From the NCBI GenBank assembly GCA_025618425.1, contig CM046844.1:9591558-9655557 (forward strand): DNA of 64,000 nt, in the 5' to 3' direction. A model generated the notes under the pieces. It was not told the origin of the DNA and did not search any database. It worked only from the letters and a program-made list of their open reading frames with translations. Every line of letters begins with the position of its first letter. Position 1 is the stretch's first letter. The translations under genes were made by a program, and so were the position numbers. Positions 1-13,661 of this stretch are shown here, piece by piece. The DNA is from Heliocidaris tuberculata. Its lineage: Eukaryota; Echinodermata; Echinoidea; Camarodonta; Echinometridae.

Positions 1-5
1 AAATT

Positions 6-246
6 GCTTCTTCTTCCTCATTTATTGACCGATTTCGATTTTTTTTTTCCATCTGAAAGACTTTCATGAGGTTCATTGAACTTCTACTCAGAAATTTGAA
101 ATTTTGTCTAGAAAATTATTTATGCTAATTTATGCGAAATTTATTAAAAAGATCACAAAAATGGCTTCTTCTTCCTCATTTATTGACCGATTTTCATGAG
201 GTTTATTAAACTTCTACTCGGAATTTTAAAATTTTGTCTAGAAAAT
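6..246. repeat. Imperfect direct repeat, 2 copies
   Basis: GCTTCTTCTTCCTCATTTAT begins at 6 and again at 164. Both copies end in an ATTTTGTCTAGAAAAT block (about 101-117 and 231-246). The second copy lacks a poly-T insert. It may continue leftward out of the window. Confidence 0.75.
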
Positions 247-487
247 AGTCACTGTCTCCTTCCAAAACCACATTTAGCCAGATCTGCAATAGGCACTTCA
301 TCATCTGTACATGCATGTAACCAATACATGTACATTTCATCGATTCATTACAATGTCTACTGTGTTCAAAGTACAAATTGCATCAATTTCTTTGCTGCAT
401 GCCGGATGAGCGCCACATCATTGATGTGCTAGTTTAAAACCTGAAATGTGAATTTTGGGTAAATAATTAGGATGGGATTATTTTCAT

Positions 488-726
488 TGGGTGATTTCAA
501 GTTCGATGTTGGTGTTGGTGTTGGTGTTGAGAGCATGAATTGGGCTGCTGATTCTAGCCCCAACACCGAATTCGGGTTTATAAAAATAATACCAATCACA
601 TTGATAGCTCAACACCTGGTGAAGTCAATCTCAGCACCAGCTTCATTTCAGGTTCGGTGTTGTGGCTGGTGCTAGTTTTGCCCCAACACCAACACCAGCT
701 TTCAACACCGAACTTGAATTCACCCA
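488..726. mobile_element. Palindromic MITE with GGTGTT repeats
   Basis: The 239-bp unit begins TGGGTGATTTCAAGTTCG and ends with the matching inverse CGAACTTGAATTCACCCA. The arms also carry GGTGTTGGTGTT against CCAACACCAACACC, and a second inverted pair (GCTGATTCTAGCCCC-like) lies in the middle. It is non-coding. Confidence 0.7.
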
Positions 727-954
727 TTGTATTAACCATGCCTGAAATCCTGAGTGAATAAATCATGATCATCACTCTTATTTGTATAGTGATGAAAATG
801 ATATGACTTTTGTTTACTACTACATGTATATAGCAAATATCTGGAAATTATTGCCCTGGCTTTAGTTTAGCCGCAAATTTTAATGTGGCAACTATTATCA
901 GCACACACAGAGGATAATAAATCCTATCAGGTAATCATTGAGTAGGACTACATG

Positions 955-1085
955 TACATGTATACCTTGGTCGAAAGTGGCATATGCAAATTAATATCTA
1001 GCGAAATGACATGAGGGCTCAAACCCAGGACCTTCTATTGTGCATCTGCCTGCAAATAAGCAGCCTCTCACCATCAAACCACTCT
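955..1085 (-). repeat. tRNA-derived SINE fragment
   Basis: On the minus strand it contains CCTGGGTTTGAGCCCTCATG, a good B-box (GGTTTGAGCCC). The layout of nearby words matches the better copy at 20940-21235. The 5' head and tail are degraded. Confidence 0.45.
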
Positions 1086-2233
1086 TCAGGGAGACCATTA
1101 TAGAAACAATTTTCTATGTTACGTAGATCAATGTTTCATTTCACCAGATTCGTTTCACTAGATTTCATTTCAGCCATTATATGGGTTTCATCATTGGATG
1201 GCAACATGCAGTGTGATGAATCACAAAGTCAGTGAATCATGTAAAATATATTTCTTGCTGGCATGAAGGTATAGGTTGGAAGGTTGGGGGGGGGGGGGAG
1301 GGGGCAGGGCTGAACTGAACTGACAAAAGAGATGCTGTTTGCCCATATTCTAAAGTGTTTTCCATGCCACTCTCTTCTATCATTTGACCATATGGCTCTC
1401 GATCTCAGCGATGTTCGTGCAAACACATGTAATGAAATCACAACTTAGTATTAATGTAGTTCTGTCATGGCTTCTGGTTCTCAGTGCACGATATCTCTGA
1501 GCCTTTAAAATCTTTTTCTTTTTATTTTCTCTTTGATTGTTGTTCTGATTAACCTGCACATATGTTGATTGAAATCAAGAAGACATATAAAATTAAAAAA
1601 ATTGATTCTTGTCTCCATTTATAAGTTTTTTGCCCTTGCCTCCTTTCTCCTGCCTCCTTTCTCCTGCCTCCTTTTCCGTCATGACATGACAGTGAAATAA
1701 AATGTAGAATGTAGAATACTGAACTACAGTACTCTGTTTATAGAGTAGTGTGAAAAATATGACCCTGAGTTATATACAGTGTGTAGGAAGAAAAAAATGA
1801 AATGAAATGAAATACATGTATGGCTTGGGTTCCATTGTGCCTTCTGTCATCAATCATCATCTGAGTATGTTCATATGATGCACATGGCAGACACATTTCA
1901 ATATAAACATGCATGCTACATATCTCCAGATGTAGGATACATCCAGTGTATGTTGTGAGATGTACATACAGTATGTCGATCATGTGCGGCAGAAAGGCGC
2001 AAAGGCAGTTTTTTGTCAACTTGTTATTAAAAGGCTAGTTCTTTTAGTTTTGATTGCTGAAGTAATGATATCACTATCGACAGTTTAAACGATGTATGGA
2101 CTACGGATGACATATATTGCATAATGCATAGATGTAGTAATAAATTGATTAAAGCTTTGATTGAAATGTGTTTTCCTTAAAATGTATAGCCTACATGTAC
2201 ATCCGTTGTCTGCAAATCTACTGCCAACGCTGT

Positions 2234-2530
2234 TATTTTCGCGAGATTAAATTTTCGCGGGTTCTTAAATTCGCGCTGCACAATTACACGCTCATATGTA
2301 CACCCACTCCATTTATTAATTTACACACACGCAGTCCATTCAAATGCATACGGCATGCGCAACTACACACACGCGCTCAAAAATGAATTGAACACACGCA
2401 CACATATTAATGTGCTGAAGCGCGCAATTCAACCCGCTTAGGAAATCAGGCTAATATTTTCGCAAGTTCTAGAATACGCGTTTGCTGAAAATAGCGCGAA
2501 ATCCGTGAAAATTAATGTTCCACAAATATT
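2234..2530. mobile_element. Possible CpG-rich MITE (TTTTCGCG ends)
   Basis: The block has repeated TTTTCGCG/TCGCG words and loosely inverted ends (TATTTTCGCGAGATTAAATT against AATTTTCACGG on the reverse strand). Its CpG content differs sharply from its neighbours. The boundaries are approximate. Confidence 0.4.
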
Positions 2531-3457
2531 TCTGCATTTAATGTACAGTATTTGTTGAAAGATGAACATACACGTACAGTACATCTTGATGTGCAGAAGG
2601 GCATGAATACAAATTTATGTCTATTATTTCTAAAATATTTAGTTTGGTTTAATGACAGTTTGGAAGATGATGCAATGAAACGTGTTGTGCATACATTGTA
2701 GATCCCAAGGATCCGTCAAATCTGTGGTTGGCGTCCTTTTGCTGGGCACATGACGATGTAACAGGAGGAATCTATCTATCTCAGCATCACTCCACTGTCA
2801 AGTATCATCCATTCCAATCTCGCCCCCAGAGTAGACCATGATTTCCTCATCTGTCAGGACTGAGTTTGTAGGCCAGATAAGGGATCAATCTGGAGGAACC
2901 CATTAACCAACTATGATTCTATTTTTGCTTGCCTGCTGCATGCTGAACTCCATGTACATGTACATGCAATGTTTCCCTTTTTTCCATCCTCTTCTGTAGC
3001 TTGCCTTAGCTACTTCTTAATGCCTCATTCCTTTTCTCTCTTGATTGACCACTTTTTATTGAATTTTTATTCTTATTAGAAGAGCAAGTACAATGTAAGC
3101 AACTTTATTTAATTTTGATTCTAATTGTAGAGCATCTTGCTGGCATTTGTTCAATACTTGTCATTAATATTCTATTCAGGAGACATGTTTATTGTAGTGT
3201 GTAAATAAGTGGAGAGGAGAGAAGACAGACAGAAAGAGAGAGAGAGAGAGAGAAGACAGAGAGAGAGAGAGAGAGAGAAAAAAAAAATAAAGATGAGCGA
3301 GGGGGGGCCATGTTTAGTACAACTCCTATTTACATGTACACCTGTAATGTTAATTTTTGTCTTTATCTCTGTGATTACTTTGAATTCATGTTGGTTGTGT
3401 TATTCCACTTCTGACCAGTGACTTCATGTACCCTGTTTCATTCTCTTACCATTACAG

Positions 3458-3646
3458 AAAGGAGGCAAGAATGTCACAAAGCCCCCACCACCCCTATCCA
3501 GAGTGACTGCCCCTGGACCAGGGGGCCCACCCACCGGAGGGCACATCATCCCAGCTTCAGACATCAACATACTGGACAAGGAGCTAGGTCAGGGAGAGTT
3601 TGGCAAGGTCATGCAGGGGCTTTGGAGCAACAGAGAAGGCAACCAG
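3458..3646 (+). CDS. Ack: ACK/TNK-family tyrosine kinase, exon: Pro/Gly-rich linker and glycine-rich loop
   Basis: This is the first recognisable exon, 63 codons in phase 0 at both ends. It follows a CATTACAG acceptor (AG at 3456-3457) and ends at an AACCAG|GTAAGA donor. The first ~30 residues are a Lys/Pro/Gly-rich linker containing KPPPPLSR. The kinase domain begins at about residue 36 (DINILDKELGQGEFGKV), and GQGEFGKV is the nucleotide-binding glycine loop. In ACK1 this position follows an N-terminal SAM-like region and linker; no such exon is recognisable in 1-3457. The frame has no ATG start of its own, so it is found by splicing signals and similarity rather than as a start-to-stop frame. 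A poly-A/poly-G tract begins 19 bases after the donor. The kinase assignment is firm; family membership rests on the exons downstream. Confidence 0.92.
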
Positions 3647-3665
3647 GTAAGACCTGGGGCTATTT

Positions 3666-3696
<31 letters not shown>

Positions 3697-6600
3697 GGGG
3701 GGGGAGATGATTCAGTGAATTATGTAAAAAGTCAGGTTCATAATATAATAAATTTTTGCTCAGAATTCTTATCATCATCAACTTTGGATGATATATGTAG
3801 GGAGCTCTCAGCCAAAAGAAAGTTGCATTGAAATTTTTACCTTTTTGTATTTAGGGTGTAGGCCTGTATGTATATTGTACATGTAGGCCTACCCACTGTC
3901 ATGAGGTACAGTACATCAAACAATGTAAGTTTTAGCTCCATGAAAAATACCTGTATGATTCGAACACAAGGCTATTATAATCATGCTCTTAAAAAAGTTG
4001 ACCCTGCTGTATATTTCAAGATACATTCTTGCAATATAAAGATATCAAACTGTGATGAAAAGTCATTATTTGAAGAGAATGTCCGTGAATTCCTGACGTC
4101 TTCTGAGAAAGGATCTCAGTTGTGTCCCACAACTGGATCTTCTCAAAATTCTTTCTTTTGTCGATCAAAGTAATCCCTGCTGTAGCAAGGGGTAAGCCAT
4201 ATCCCCCTTTTTTTTTTCTTCTTCTTCTTTTTTTTGTTCTTAATCCTATCAGAATTTTCTTTGCCTTGCAGTTTTAGACTGTAATATAAAGGAATAACCC
4301 TCAGAAAGTCCTAAAATGTAATCTGTTTTGTAAACAACACATTGTGGGTGGAAGTATGCATGGGATCCATTGTGCCATTAAAAGTGGATTAAAATATTCT
4401 GTGTTCATTTGTGAGTAATTTGTCTTGTGCTTGAGGTTAATTTGTCAGAACTATAAACCAGCACCTCATCTTTTGAAACAAGTACAAGTACATGTATGAT
4501 GTGTTTTTTCTTCTTTGTTTCCTTTTCTACATTTCTTCTTATTCCTCATTTCTTTTTTTTTGGTGTTTTCTTTTGGTGGTTATGACAATTCTTATCATTT
4601 CTTTATACACTAGTGTTGATACACAGTACATGTCATTAATGTCCTACATGTATATACTTGACACATCAAAATATCAGTCATGAAAGGGGAAAAATTGAAT
4701 GAATAAGAGAGAGAGAGAGAGAGAGGGGGGGGGGTGGAAGAAAAAGAGTGGGGGTGGTTAATTGGGGGGGGGGGGGGGAATAGACATACATGTAGGGAGA
4801 TGATGGAGGAATAATGGATAGCAGTAAATTTGGATTGGTTTTGTTTTCCGATTTATTTCAAGAGAAGAGGATAATAGAAAAGTGCATTGAAGCATGGTGT
4901 CATGGTACATTTTGAGAGGGAATAATCTATTTAAAATTGAGGAAATGGATGAATAGAAATTTAGCATTGGAGAAGAATGCAAATCCCGTTGATGCATTCG
5001 AAGTCCTCATTTCGGTCGATAAATCTCTGAATGATAGAACTGTGGTCACTCTTCTCCCCCTATTTTGTCCTATTTGAGATTGAAATTAGGGGGCTAAATC
5101 TCTCTTGAAACTTTGATTTGCATAAATTTAATCAGAATCTCTGACCGGAAATTGCCCCTTTGCGTCATTCATACTTATTCATCGGCTAAGGGGGAAAATA
5201 ACCATGAAGACCCTCATGACCAAGTATGAATGGGAAAAGGCAATATTGAGCTTATTATCCCTTCTGATTGGGAAATCTAATTCTTTCCACTTGTGACTTT
5301 AGGAAAACTAAATTCAAACTGCCAAAGTTCAAAATACTGTATTATTTGTAGTGCAATGAATACTGTATAGAAAATAGACTTTTATTTGCAATTTTCTGAG
5401 TTTTTCTCTTATACATGTACTGTAGTTGTTACCTTTCCCCATACATACACATGTATATGCACACGATTTGGATTATAAAGACTGCTTTAATACGAAAAGG
5501 GCTCAGAACATCAATTTCAGTCATATCCCCTAACTTTATGTGTCTTGAGAGCCAGCAAAGCCTTAATTCTAATTTTCTAAATAGCATGAGGATTAGGCTT
5601 TTTTACTGCCAGGAAGCCTTTCAAGTTACATTCCATTTGAAGATGTTTTCCACTTGATGACTGCCCATGCAACACAAAACAGCTATGATACGAGTAGCAA
5701 TTAGTCTGCCTAATTTAAAACATTGCATGGCAATATGACAAGGTGATCTACAGTTCTACACCATGATGTTTCATGGAAAAACAACATATATAGAAGAATA
5801 CAGCAGGCCTATTTAGTTATCTAATTATTTGGTCATGTTGCAATGTTTGGAAAGTTCAAACTTGAGGCGTACAGATATACTGATTTCCTTTCTACCCCAG
5901 CAATGGCAGCGAACCCAACCTGAACCGACATTTTTTCCTTTCATAATTCATTCTTTATGGCACTTGGCAGTTGGCACCAACTTGCCACCTAGAGAATATC
6001 ACACATTTGTTAAATATATCAAGGAAAGTTATTTTCTTCTTGTTGATGGACTTGAAAGTGGCTTTGGAAGCAGTGCATCTGTTTCCAGGGCAGTGATAGG
6101 TTTTAAATGATACCCAAGTGGTATAATTCTAGCCAAGGTTCACTTCAAACAAATATAAGCCACAACAGAGATATTTCATTCCATGGTGTTGTTTGACTTG
6201 AACCGAAGCAGACTGAGTTTGAAGATGCTTCTGCAAAAAAAAAAAAAATTCATGGATTTTTTGAGTGGTACTCTATTGTGAAAATTTTCTTGCTACAAAA
6301 TGATTGTGTCACAACACTTTTATTTGCCCTTTGTAAAAAGTTTCTGGTTTTGCAGTAATGATTCAAATTATGTCCAAAATGCTTTGTGCGCAAAATATTC
6401 CACAAAATAAAGATGAAATTGATTGTATGGAATTTTTATTTTAAATTGTGACCCTTTTATTAACAGGGCTATTCCAGTTCCCCCTGTCCTACCCCCCCCC
6501 CCACCCTCAAGGAATAAAGTTAAGATACTGAGAACTTGAGAAAGTTTTAGAAGTTATCAGTTCAGAGCTTTGCCTTTTTTCTTCTTCAAAATAAGTACCT

Positions 6601-8769
6601 TTTCTTGAACTTAGCATGAACTATACTGTGAATACCTATTTGCACGGAAAAGAATCAAAACTGCAAATTGCAAAGGCATACAGGCAATGATAGGTCAGTA
6701 GAGTTTATTGACAGTAGTTGAGCCTCTCCTTTTAAACCCCTTCATGCATTTCTTTCACGGTTTCTTCCTTTTCTTCCCATTGTACAAAGAAAACTTATAA
6801 TGGCTAGAAAACTGTATTGATTTTCTTTTTTCTTCAACTCTTTTTGTCCCTCTTTGAAGTGATTTTGTGTGTCTCTTTCGAACAGACTGGTCTAATATTG
6901 TGGAGCCACTAGTGCTCCAAACTTTGGAGTACTAGTCGCTAATGATTTCATTTGTAGAAAGGGTCGCTAAAATGTAAGGGTTTATTTCACCTTCGCTCTT
7001 CGCATTCAGGGCTTCCTATTGAGTGGGTGAAAAGATTATGTGAAGTCTGTGGTGAAGAAAATCATGTCTGTAATTGCACTCAATGTGCTGGAAATAACTT
7101 AGGGATGTCCATTTTCTTTTCATCACTTTTGAATTCTTACAAAACCATCTATGTAGTTGTACTATAGCATGTCACATTCAAGTAACCATGTAATGTGGCT
7201 TTGAACCTAATCCGAAACATGATATTTCTTCATCAGTCAAACTTCACACCTCCTCCTTGTTTTCTTGCTTAGATTTCATTATTTGGGTTGACTGAAAGGC
7301 AAACCCCACACTTTATAACACTTTCTTATAAAGACCTTTGACTTATTGCCCTCAACTGAAACTTTCAGGTTGCGAAAGTATTTGTTAGGACAAAGGGAAT
7401 ACTTGTACCCCTCAGGCTCATGACACATTCCATAACATTGCTTTAAAAACAGTGATTTTTCAATAATGAATCAGAAATAAAGGCCTTTTTCATAGTCTTG
7501 ATAATCACTGCGTCTCTCAGAAGTATTCGTGGCATAGTTCGTATTGTTATATCTGCTTCTTTTATGCTTTCTTAAGGATTATTTCACAAGCGCCAACAAT
7601 TCTCTTGAGGGATTTCCTTGAATCCACCCCATGACTCATCACATGCTGAATATTTCAATGCTTTTAAAATAAATTTTGAAGAAAAATTCTTTTCAAGGAC
7701 TTCCTGTTGAAAAATGAAACTGTCCAAAGAATATTATTTTGTTTTTGCCAAGTTGGAGAAGATTTTATTTGAACAATCATTAAACATTGTGAAGTTGATA
7801 AAAAGTTAGTGTTTCCTAGGCTGCACTTTAAATTGTGTAGAATTTAACAATAATGATTTCACCTTGATGAGTATTCATAGGTGAGATACTAAAGGTGTAT
7901 AAAGTTCAAGAAATAAAACTATTGATTTGCTTTGATATCCATGAGTTGAGGACACTTCTGTTAAAAACAACCGTTTGGTAAAATTGACATGTTAATAATT
8001 AATCAGTGACTTTAACAACTTTGTTAGTTGGACAATGGTAAATGAATTAAGAATAGAAATTGATTATTATCTCATGCATGAGTTCTGCATATCAAGTGAA
8101 ATGAATTCGTAATACTAATTTCCTAAACTGTACAAGTATGAGGCAGTGGTACCAAGAAGAGTCTGCATTCGGCACACATCATTCATTAACCAAATGGCTT
8201 TACAACATTAACTTTCATTTCCGCTGACATAATTAGAAGATTGATCTAATTAGCATGGAAGCTTTGGTGTAAATAACTTGTTTGTTGTGACACTGATGGG
8301 TATATCGTGGGTAGAATCGTGGAGAGAATGTTGGGTGAAGGGCTCGTGAGTTTAGTAATGGGTTTTGATTGATAACAACTTGAGCAATGTTTCATAGGCC
8401 TTGTGGCTATTAAACTTCAAACTATCTACATGTACCTGTTTCATCAGCTCTATATTATTGTCCTGCTTCCTTATTTTAATCACCTGTTAAATTTTCATTA
8501 TCACTATTTCTTTATGTTTCTTTTTAATAATAAAAATAGAAATAACATTTCTAATGCACACATATCCATCCCAAGGGATGCTCAAGGCACCTAACAAACA
8601 TATATGAGAAAGATGAGAAAATTATATCAGACTTGATTCTAATTTTTCAAACTTTTTAATGCATATTATTGTATAGATTTCAGTTACTGCTCTACACTTG
8701 TATGTATGAATTTGATGTGTCTATTTAAGATGATGTGTTTATTTCTGATTTTCTTAATTTCTCCCCGCT

Positions 8770-8925
8770 CTCCTTTTTCAAATATTTCTCTCTTCTCTCT
8801 CGGTCTCTCTTTCCTTTTCTCTCTGCTTTCTTTCTTCTTTTTTTCTATTTCTCTCTCCTCTCTCTCTGTTGCTCTCTCTCCCCTGTCTCTCTCTCTCTCT
8901 CTCTTCACTTCTTTCTCTGTCTTCA
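8770..8925. repeat. CT-rich microsatellite
   Basis: About 150 bases of TCTCTCT with T-rich interruptions. All three overlapping open frames here are products of this composition. Confidence 0.9.
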
Positions 8926-10079
8926 TTGCTCTTTCACATGTATACATACAGATTAATTGCATCACATACATTTAATGAATTCACATACATTTAATATTCA
9001 TGTACAGTGTAATTGAGGTGAGAATCTGTGCTCCAGCAATTTAATAATGGATTATTTGTGTGAATGTGTGGAAGGTTGTTCAATTGAGCTGTCCCTTGAA
9101 ATTGGAATGCCATGGAAATTTGGCCCCTAACCTGATTCATCATGTCCATATCAGTCACATGAGAAGCAGATGACATCAAACATGTGTGAGAACTTGAACT
9201 TTGAACCTCAACACACTTTAACACAGCCTTCTTTCTCTTTTCATTTCAACCCACCTCTGTGGTTTGGAATTACATCCAGTCAACATCCAGTTTCGACAGT
9301 GTGGTCTTTCTCTTTCCAACCACAAACCTCACAGTACACAAAAAGGGATGAGTAGCCTACTAGAATGTGCCATTTATCTTGAGGTTTCATAGGATGGCTG
9401 TGCTGGAAAAATGTTAATGTGTTTTATTGCATTTTCACAGCCATTAGGCACGGGCCTTCTTTTTTAGGTTTATTTGACTAATTTCCAGGTCATATAAAAA
9501 GTATGCTTGTAAAAGTAAAACTGGAGACCCACTATAAATGGCTTTTGAGTATGTCATTACTGCAGTTGAGAATGTCTCTATGCATAGAGTATATACCTTG
9601 GGTGATTTTATCAAATCTCAACACATCAATCTGGAAAAATACATGTGTGATCCATATCCTGATAATCATTATTTCAGTTAATAATGCTCTAAATGTTTCT
9701 ATGTGTATATGCAGGAAAGTGAGGCCTTCATGTTTTACAGGTTTGTTTGTTGTCTTCAGTTCACGTCACCGAGGGAACCATAGTTTAACCAGAGACTCGA
9801 ATGTACATGTAGGCAGTATATATTTGGTTTATATCTGTCATCTTGAACTAAAGCCTTAATTTACTCATTTACTTATGATCATCTGTACTGTAGGCCTATG
9901 GTAGACTGCACAAGTATATACACAAACAGCTTTGAAGAAGGATTGAATTTGTGCAGATATCTAACGAGTAATTATGACATCATCTCATGCCAGTGCCTAA
10001 AACAATAAATACGTGCAAATGAATGTCGTCACAATGTAATACGCACTTTTCGTGGATGATGTCATACGCTGTATATAGT

Positions 10080-10108
10080 ATCTGTGAATAGTACTACTAT
10101 TCACAGAT
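10080..10108. repeat. 29-bp perfect palindrome
   Basis: ATCTGTGAATAGTA, then one C, then TACTATTCACAGAT: 14-bp perfect arms with a single central base. Confidence 0.85.
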
Positions 10109-12660
10109 CGTGACATCAGATGTTACCTTCCATGGCAATTTGCTCATTTGCATGAAGCTAGTGGGAATTGTATTTTGTCACATAATGCGCATAGGACCAA
10201 TCAATTGCACAGATTCTTTTCACGATATAACAGTAAATAGCCACTACCCCATTCTTGATTCCCCAATAGGAATCAATGGAACATACATATTTCTTAAGAG
10301 CAAGCCTCTGTAATTTAGCCTTAGTGTCAGAAGTTGGTCAAAATTCTGGTAAGTTGTTTTGATTGCAAATTCCTGCATATTCTTTGTTGCCCGCTTTGAG
10401 AATCCAAAAATGGTTCTTAGTCAAACACAATAACAAGAATATTAAAAATAGGACTAATCTAATTGGCCATGACTTCAGGGATGGCTGCTCAAGCAATAGA
10501 TTAGTTGGTCATAAGTTCATTTACTGTGTAAATCCCTTGGAATTATAGTTTTCAATACTCGTGCTGAATTCAGATTGAGTTGGAGAATTTTTGTGGCATA
10601 GTAGTGATTAAACAAATATGAGAAAAGTGTAGGCCTTGATAGCAATTTCCCCTTGGACTTTCTTCCAGCATATATGTACTCAAGGATTAAAAAAAAAAAA
10701 GTCATTATTTAAAGGAATTTGTCATCAACACTTTTCAGCCCAGCCCTATAAACTTAAATATGGCAGATATGTATTTGGTTTTCCTCCATTGATTCATATA
10801 GTTGTCATTTTGATCTTTTTCAGTTAGGCAGTGTTGATAAAGTGACTTCTCATTTTGATTTGCTTTATTTTGAAAATAGAATTCTCAGAGTTTTCATCAT
10901 AAAATTACTACCCGTGAAATGTTTCACATTTTTTGCAAGAGGAACAGAGTAGTTTTAAGAGTTTGACAAAATAATGCTTTAAAATCAGAAAGTTTTGCTC
11001 TATAAATCTTAATAGTGACTTGTAAATTTTTTTGTTGTGTTAGCTGTGATTTATTTGGCAGCATGATTTTTTTGTGCAATGGATCTCATGCTCAATCCAG
11101 GGAAATAGTTACATTTCCCTGCTCAATCTCTATTGCTTAGGTGTCACCACCAGCAACGTCATTCTTATCACTGAATTAGAGTGGCCAGAGTGAAGCGTCA
11201 TCACACATGTCAAACCACATGATAGAGATGATCAATTAACTGGGATATCCTAATCTATTATCAACCAGTCAGTAAGCCATGGTTAGTCTGATGCTACAGA
11301 CCTTCTAGGCAACTTTATAGTAACTTTCACTGTCTTTATCTCTAACCCATATCGAACAGAAAAGATCTTTAATTGATGGTAATGAAAGATTTGACTTTTC
11401 AGATTGCATCTGCATTAAAACTATGCATCTAGGGATATACAAATACTGTTTAAAGCTTGTCTTTTGTATGAAATGAGAATTTTTTAGATATAAGGTTTTA
11501 GACTAATTTGTCTAGCCAGGATTTGGTGTGTCAGTGGATATCAACCTTAGTCAAAGTGACCAAGCCCTTCAAGTTTAGCTCAGGTCAACATGGAATTTAT
11601 CATCTCCGTTACATGTATATACAACATTACAAGTAAACATGCATATATAATATATGTATAAGAATGATACCCTAACTTCTAGCTTGTTGATTGAGCCACA
11701 GTGTTAAATGATGAGCTCTATACCTGTATATGCCTTTATTTGAACTATTTACTGCATGAATATTCAATTGAAATTATCTTGAAATCAATTGATGACTGAT
11801 TGGTATTAATAGTGGGATTAAAGAAGAAACAGATGTAAAATTAACTTGGCTTTTGAAACTTTCACAAAAGCTAACAACACATGAATTTTAGTAAGAATGC
11901 TTAGACCACTTTATATTCATCTCACCTGGGGCCTACTTCATTTCTCCAGGCCGGATTCTGTTTATCCCAAGACTGTTGCCACTCTTAAAGCCAAGTCTGT
12001 ACATGTATGTGGCAAAGACTTTAAAAAGATGTGATGGGAAACCAGTCAAGGGAAAGGAATTTGTATCTGTCAACCTGCTTCAAGATGTCAAGCCTCAAAG
12101 AAAATAGTATAGGCCTATAGTATGCAGTAAAGTATGTTGAACCTTGTATGTTAGAGGAATGATACTTCCTACAACTTCCAGTTTCATGTCCCTAAAACTT
12201 TAGAGCAATACCACATTGTGCTGCAGAGTATATTCACTTTTACTTGTAGTTTTTAAAGGTAATGTACAGTTTTGGTAAGTCCCCTAAAACTTTTTGCCAG
12301 ATTTTTAAAACATTTTAGATAATAAAAAGCAAGGTGCCAGCTTAACTAAGCTGTTTTAAAGATTTGTCCTCCTCAAGTTAAATATCGAACAAGTAAGAGG
12401 TAAAAATTTAGATACTGGGAAAGAGATCTGAACTCCTGCAATGGCAATTTTTAGTACAATCTGTACACATGTGCAAAACCTATGGGGGAACTTCCAGTAA
12501 TGCAGGTGAAATTTCACCGGTCCTGGTAGATGGGAAATATGTGAGAAGCCTACAAGTGTACATGATTACATTTGCAGAAGTACATTGAAAAAGTGTTGAT
12601 TATTATGACAAGGCAAGACGTATTACTTGCAATGCAGTTTTATTGATACTGAACAAATCA

Positions 12661-12807
12661 GGGGCCTGTTGCACAAAACTTGTGTTTAATTGCAACTCCT
12701 AAAAATAAAACGCAAGTCCTAAATGCGCACTTCTGATTGGCTGAAAATAAAGTTGCGTTTGATTTTCCTGAGTTGCGTTCAAACGTAAGTTTTGTGCAAC
12801 GGGCCCC
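12661..12807. mobile_element. MITE with GGGGCCTGTTGCAC ends
   Basis: A 147-bp element with inverted ends GGGGCCTGTTGCACAAAACT and AGTTTTGTGCAACGGGCCCC. The centre includes TGATTGGCTG, a word shared with the GGGCCCTGTTTCAT elements in this window. Confidence 0.75.
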
Positions 12808-13661
12808 AGGGGTCCTACCTTGTGTCACAAAATGCTCCCTATAATGAATCCCCTTTACTAAATGTGTCAATTTTGGTATCATTTTTCATGTGAAATGATT
12901 CTCATTCCGCTGGTACCAGTGAATTTGACTCCACATTATTGGAAGTCTGCTAGTCCGTTTTATTGGGCCACCCTGTATATCCTTGGAGCAGCTGGACATG
13001 AAGATATTGCCTGGAGCAGTCAGTCAGGTGATGAGAATCCATCCTACGTACTGTAGGTCACACCTTGTCCTTAGCCAGGTCACCTTCTAGGAGATTGGAT
13101 TTCCTGAAAACTCCGACCATAAACTTAAGTTCTGCTCTTGGTTTCAAACTTTAAGTTTTTTTTAATTTAATGACTTTGCAAACACACTTGTGGATTTGGA
13201 AACTTGAAGTTTAAAAAGTTTTAAGCCACAAGTGATCTTGTGATTAGTGAGATAACTATGAACAGCTGTGCATGTCCTCCCTCAAAGTTCTGTGCTGTGC
13301 AGAACTTTGAGGTTTCTCCTACCTGAAGTTGCAGAAAATGTTTATTTGGCTTGAAGTTTTTAACCCTGAGGTTTCACTAATTTAGAGTTTCAAACTACGA
13401 GGGTGGCGTGGGAACATAGCATATGTAAAACATACAAAATATATATCCCTAATTTTGCCCTGAGAGAACTTTTGCTGTGAAAGATTGAAAGGTGTGTAGT
13501 TTTTAGGAGGTGGTGTTAACTAAAGGAGGAAAGAGATTGTTGACCAAGGGATGCTCTGGAATACCCAGTTCCTTCCACCACTACTTCAACAATATCCTGC
13601 AGTGTCTGGGTTTACAGCCAATTGAAGGAGCGGATGGGGGGGGGGGGGGGGGTGCTGCCCA

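Larger units (their letters stand above)
1..3457. other. Gene-free stretch upstream of the first recognised kinase exon
   Basis: This stretch is probably an intron of the kinase gene, since the exon at 3458 opens in mid-protein. It contains a direct repeat at the left edge, a palindromic element (488-726), a SINE fragment (955-1085), a poly-G run (about 1286-1300), a CpG-rich palindromic-looking block (2234-2530) and a (GA)n tract (about 3209-3280). I could find no exon for the expected N-terminal region, and the open frames here are short and of low complexity. Confidence 0.6.

Noticed and set aside
3418..3831. 137-codon + frame starting at 3418
   Set aside because: It overlaps the real kinase exon in the wrong frame and runs into a poly-A/poly-G tract; the exon is read in another frame with proper splice sites.
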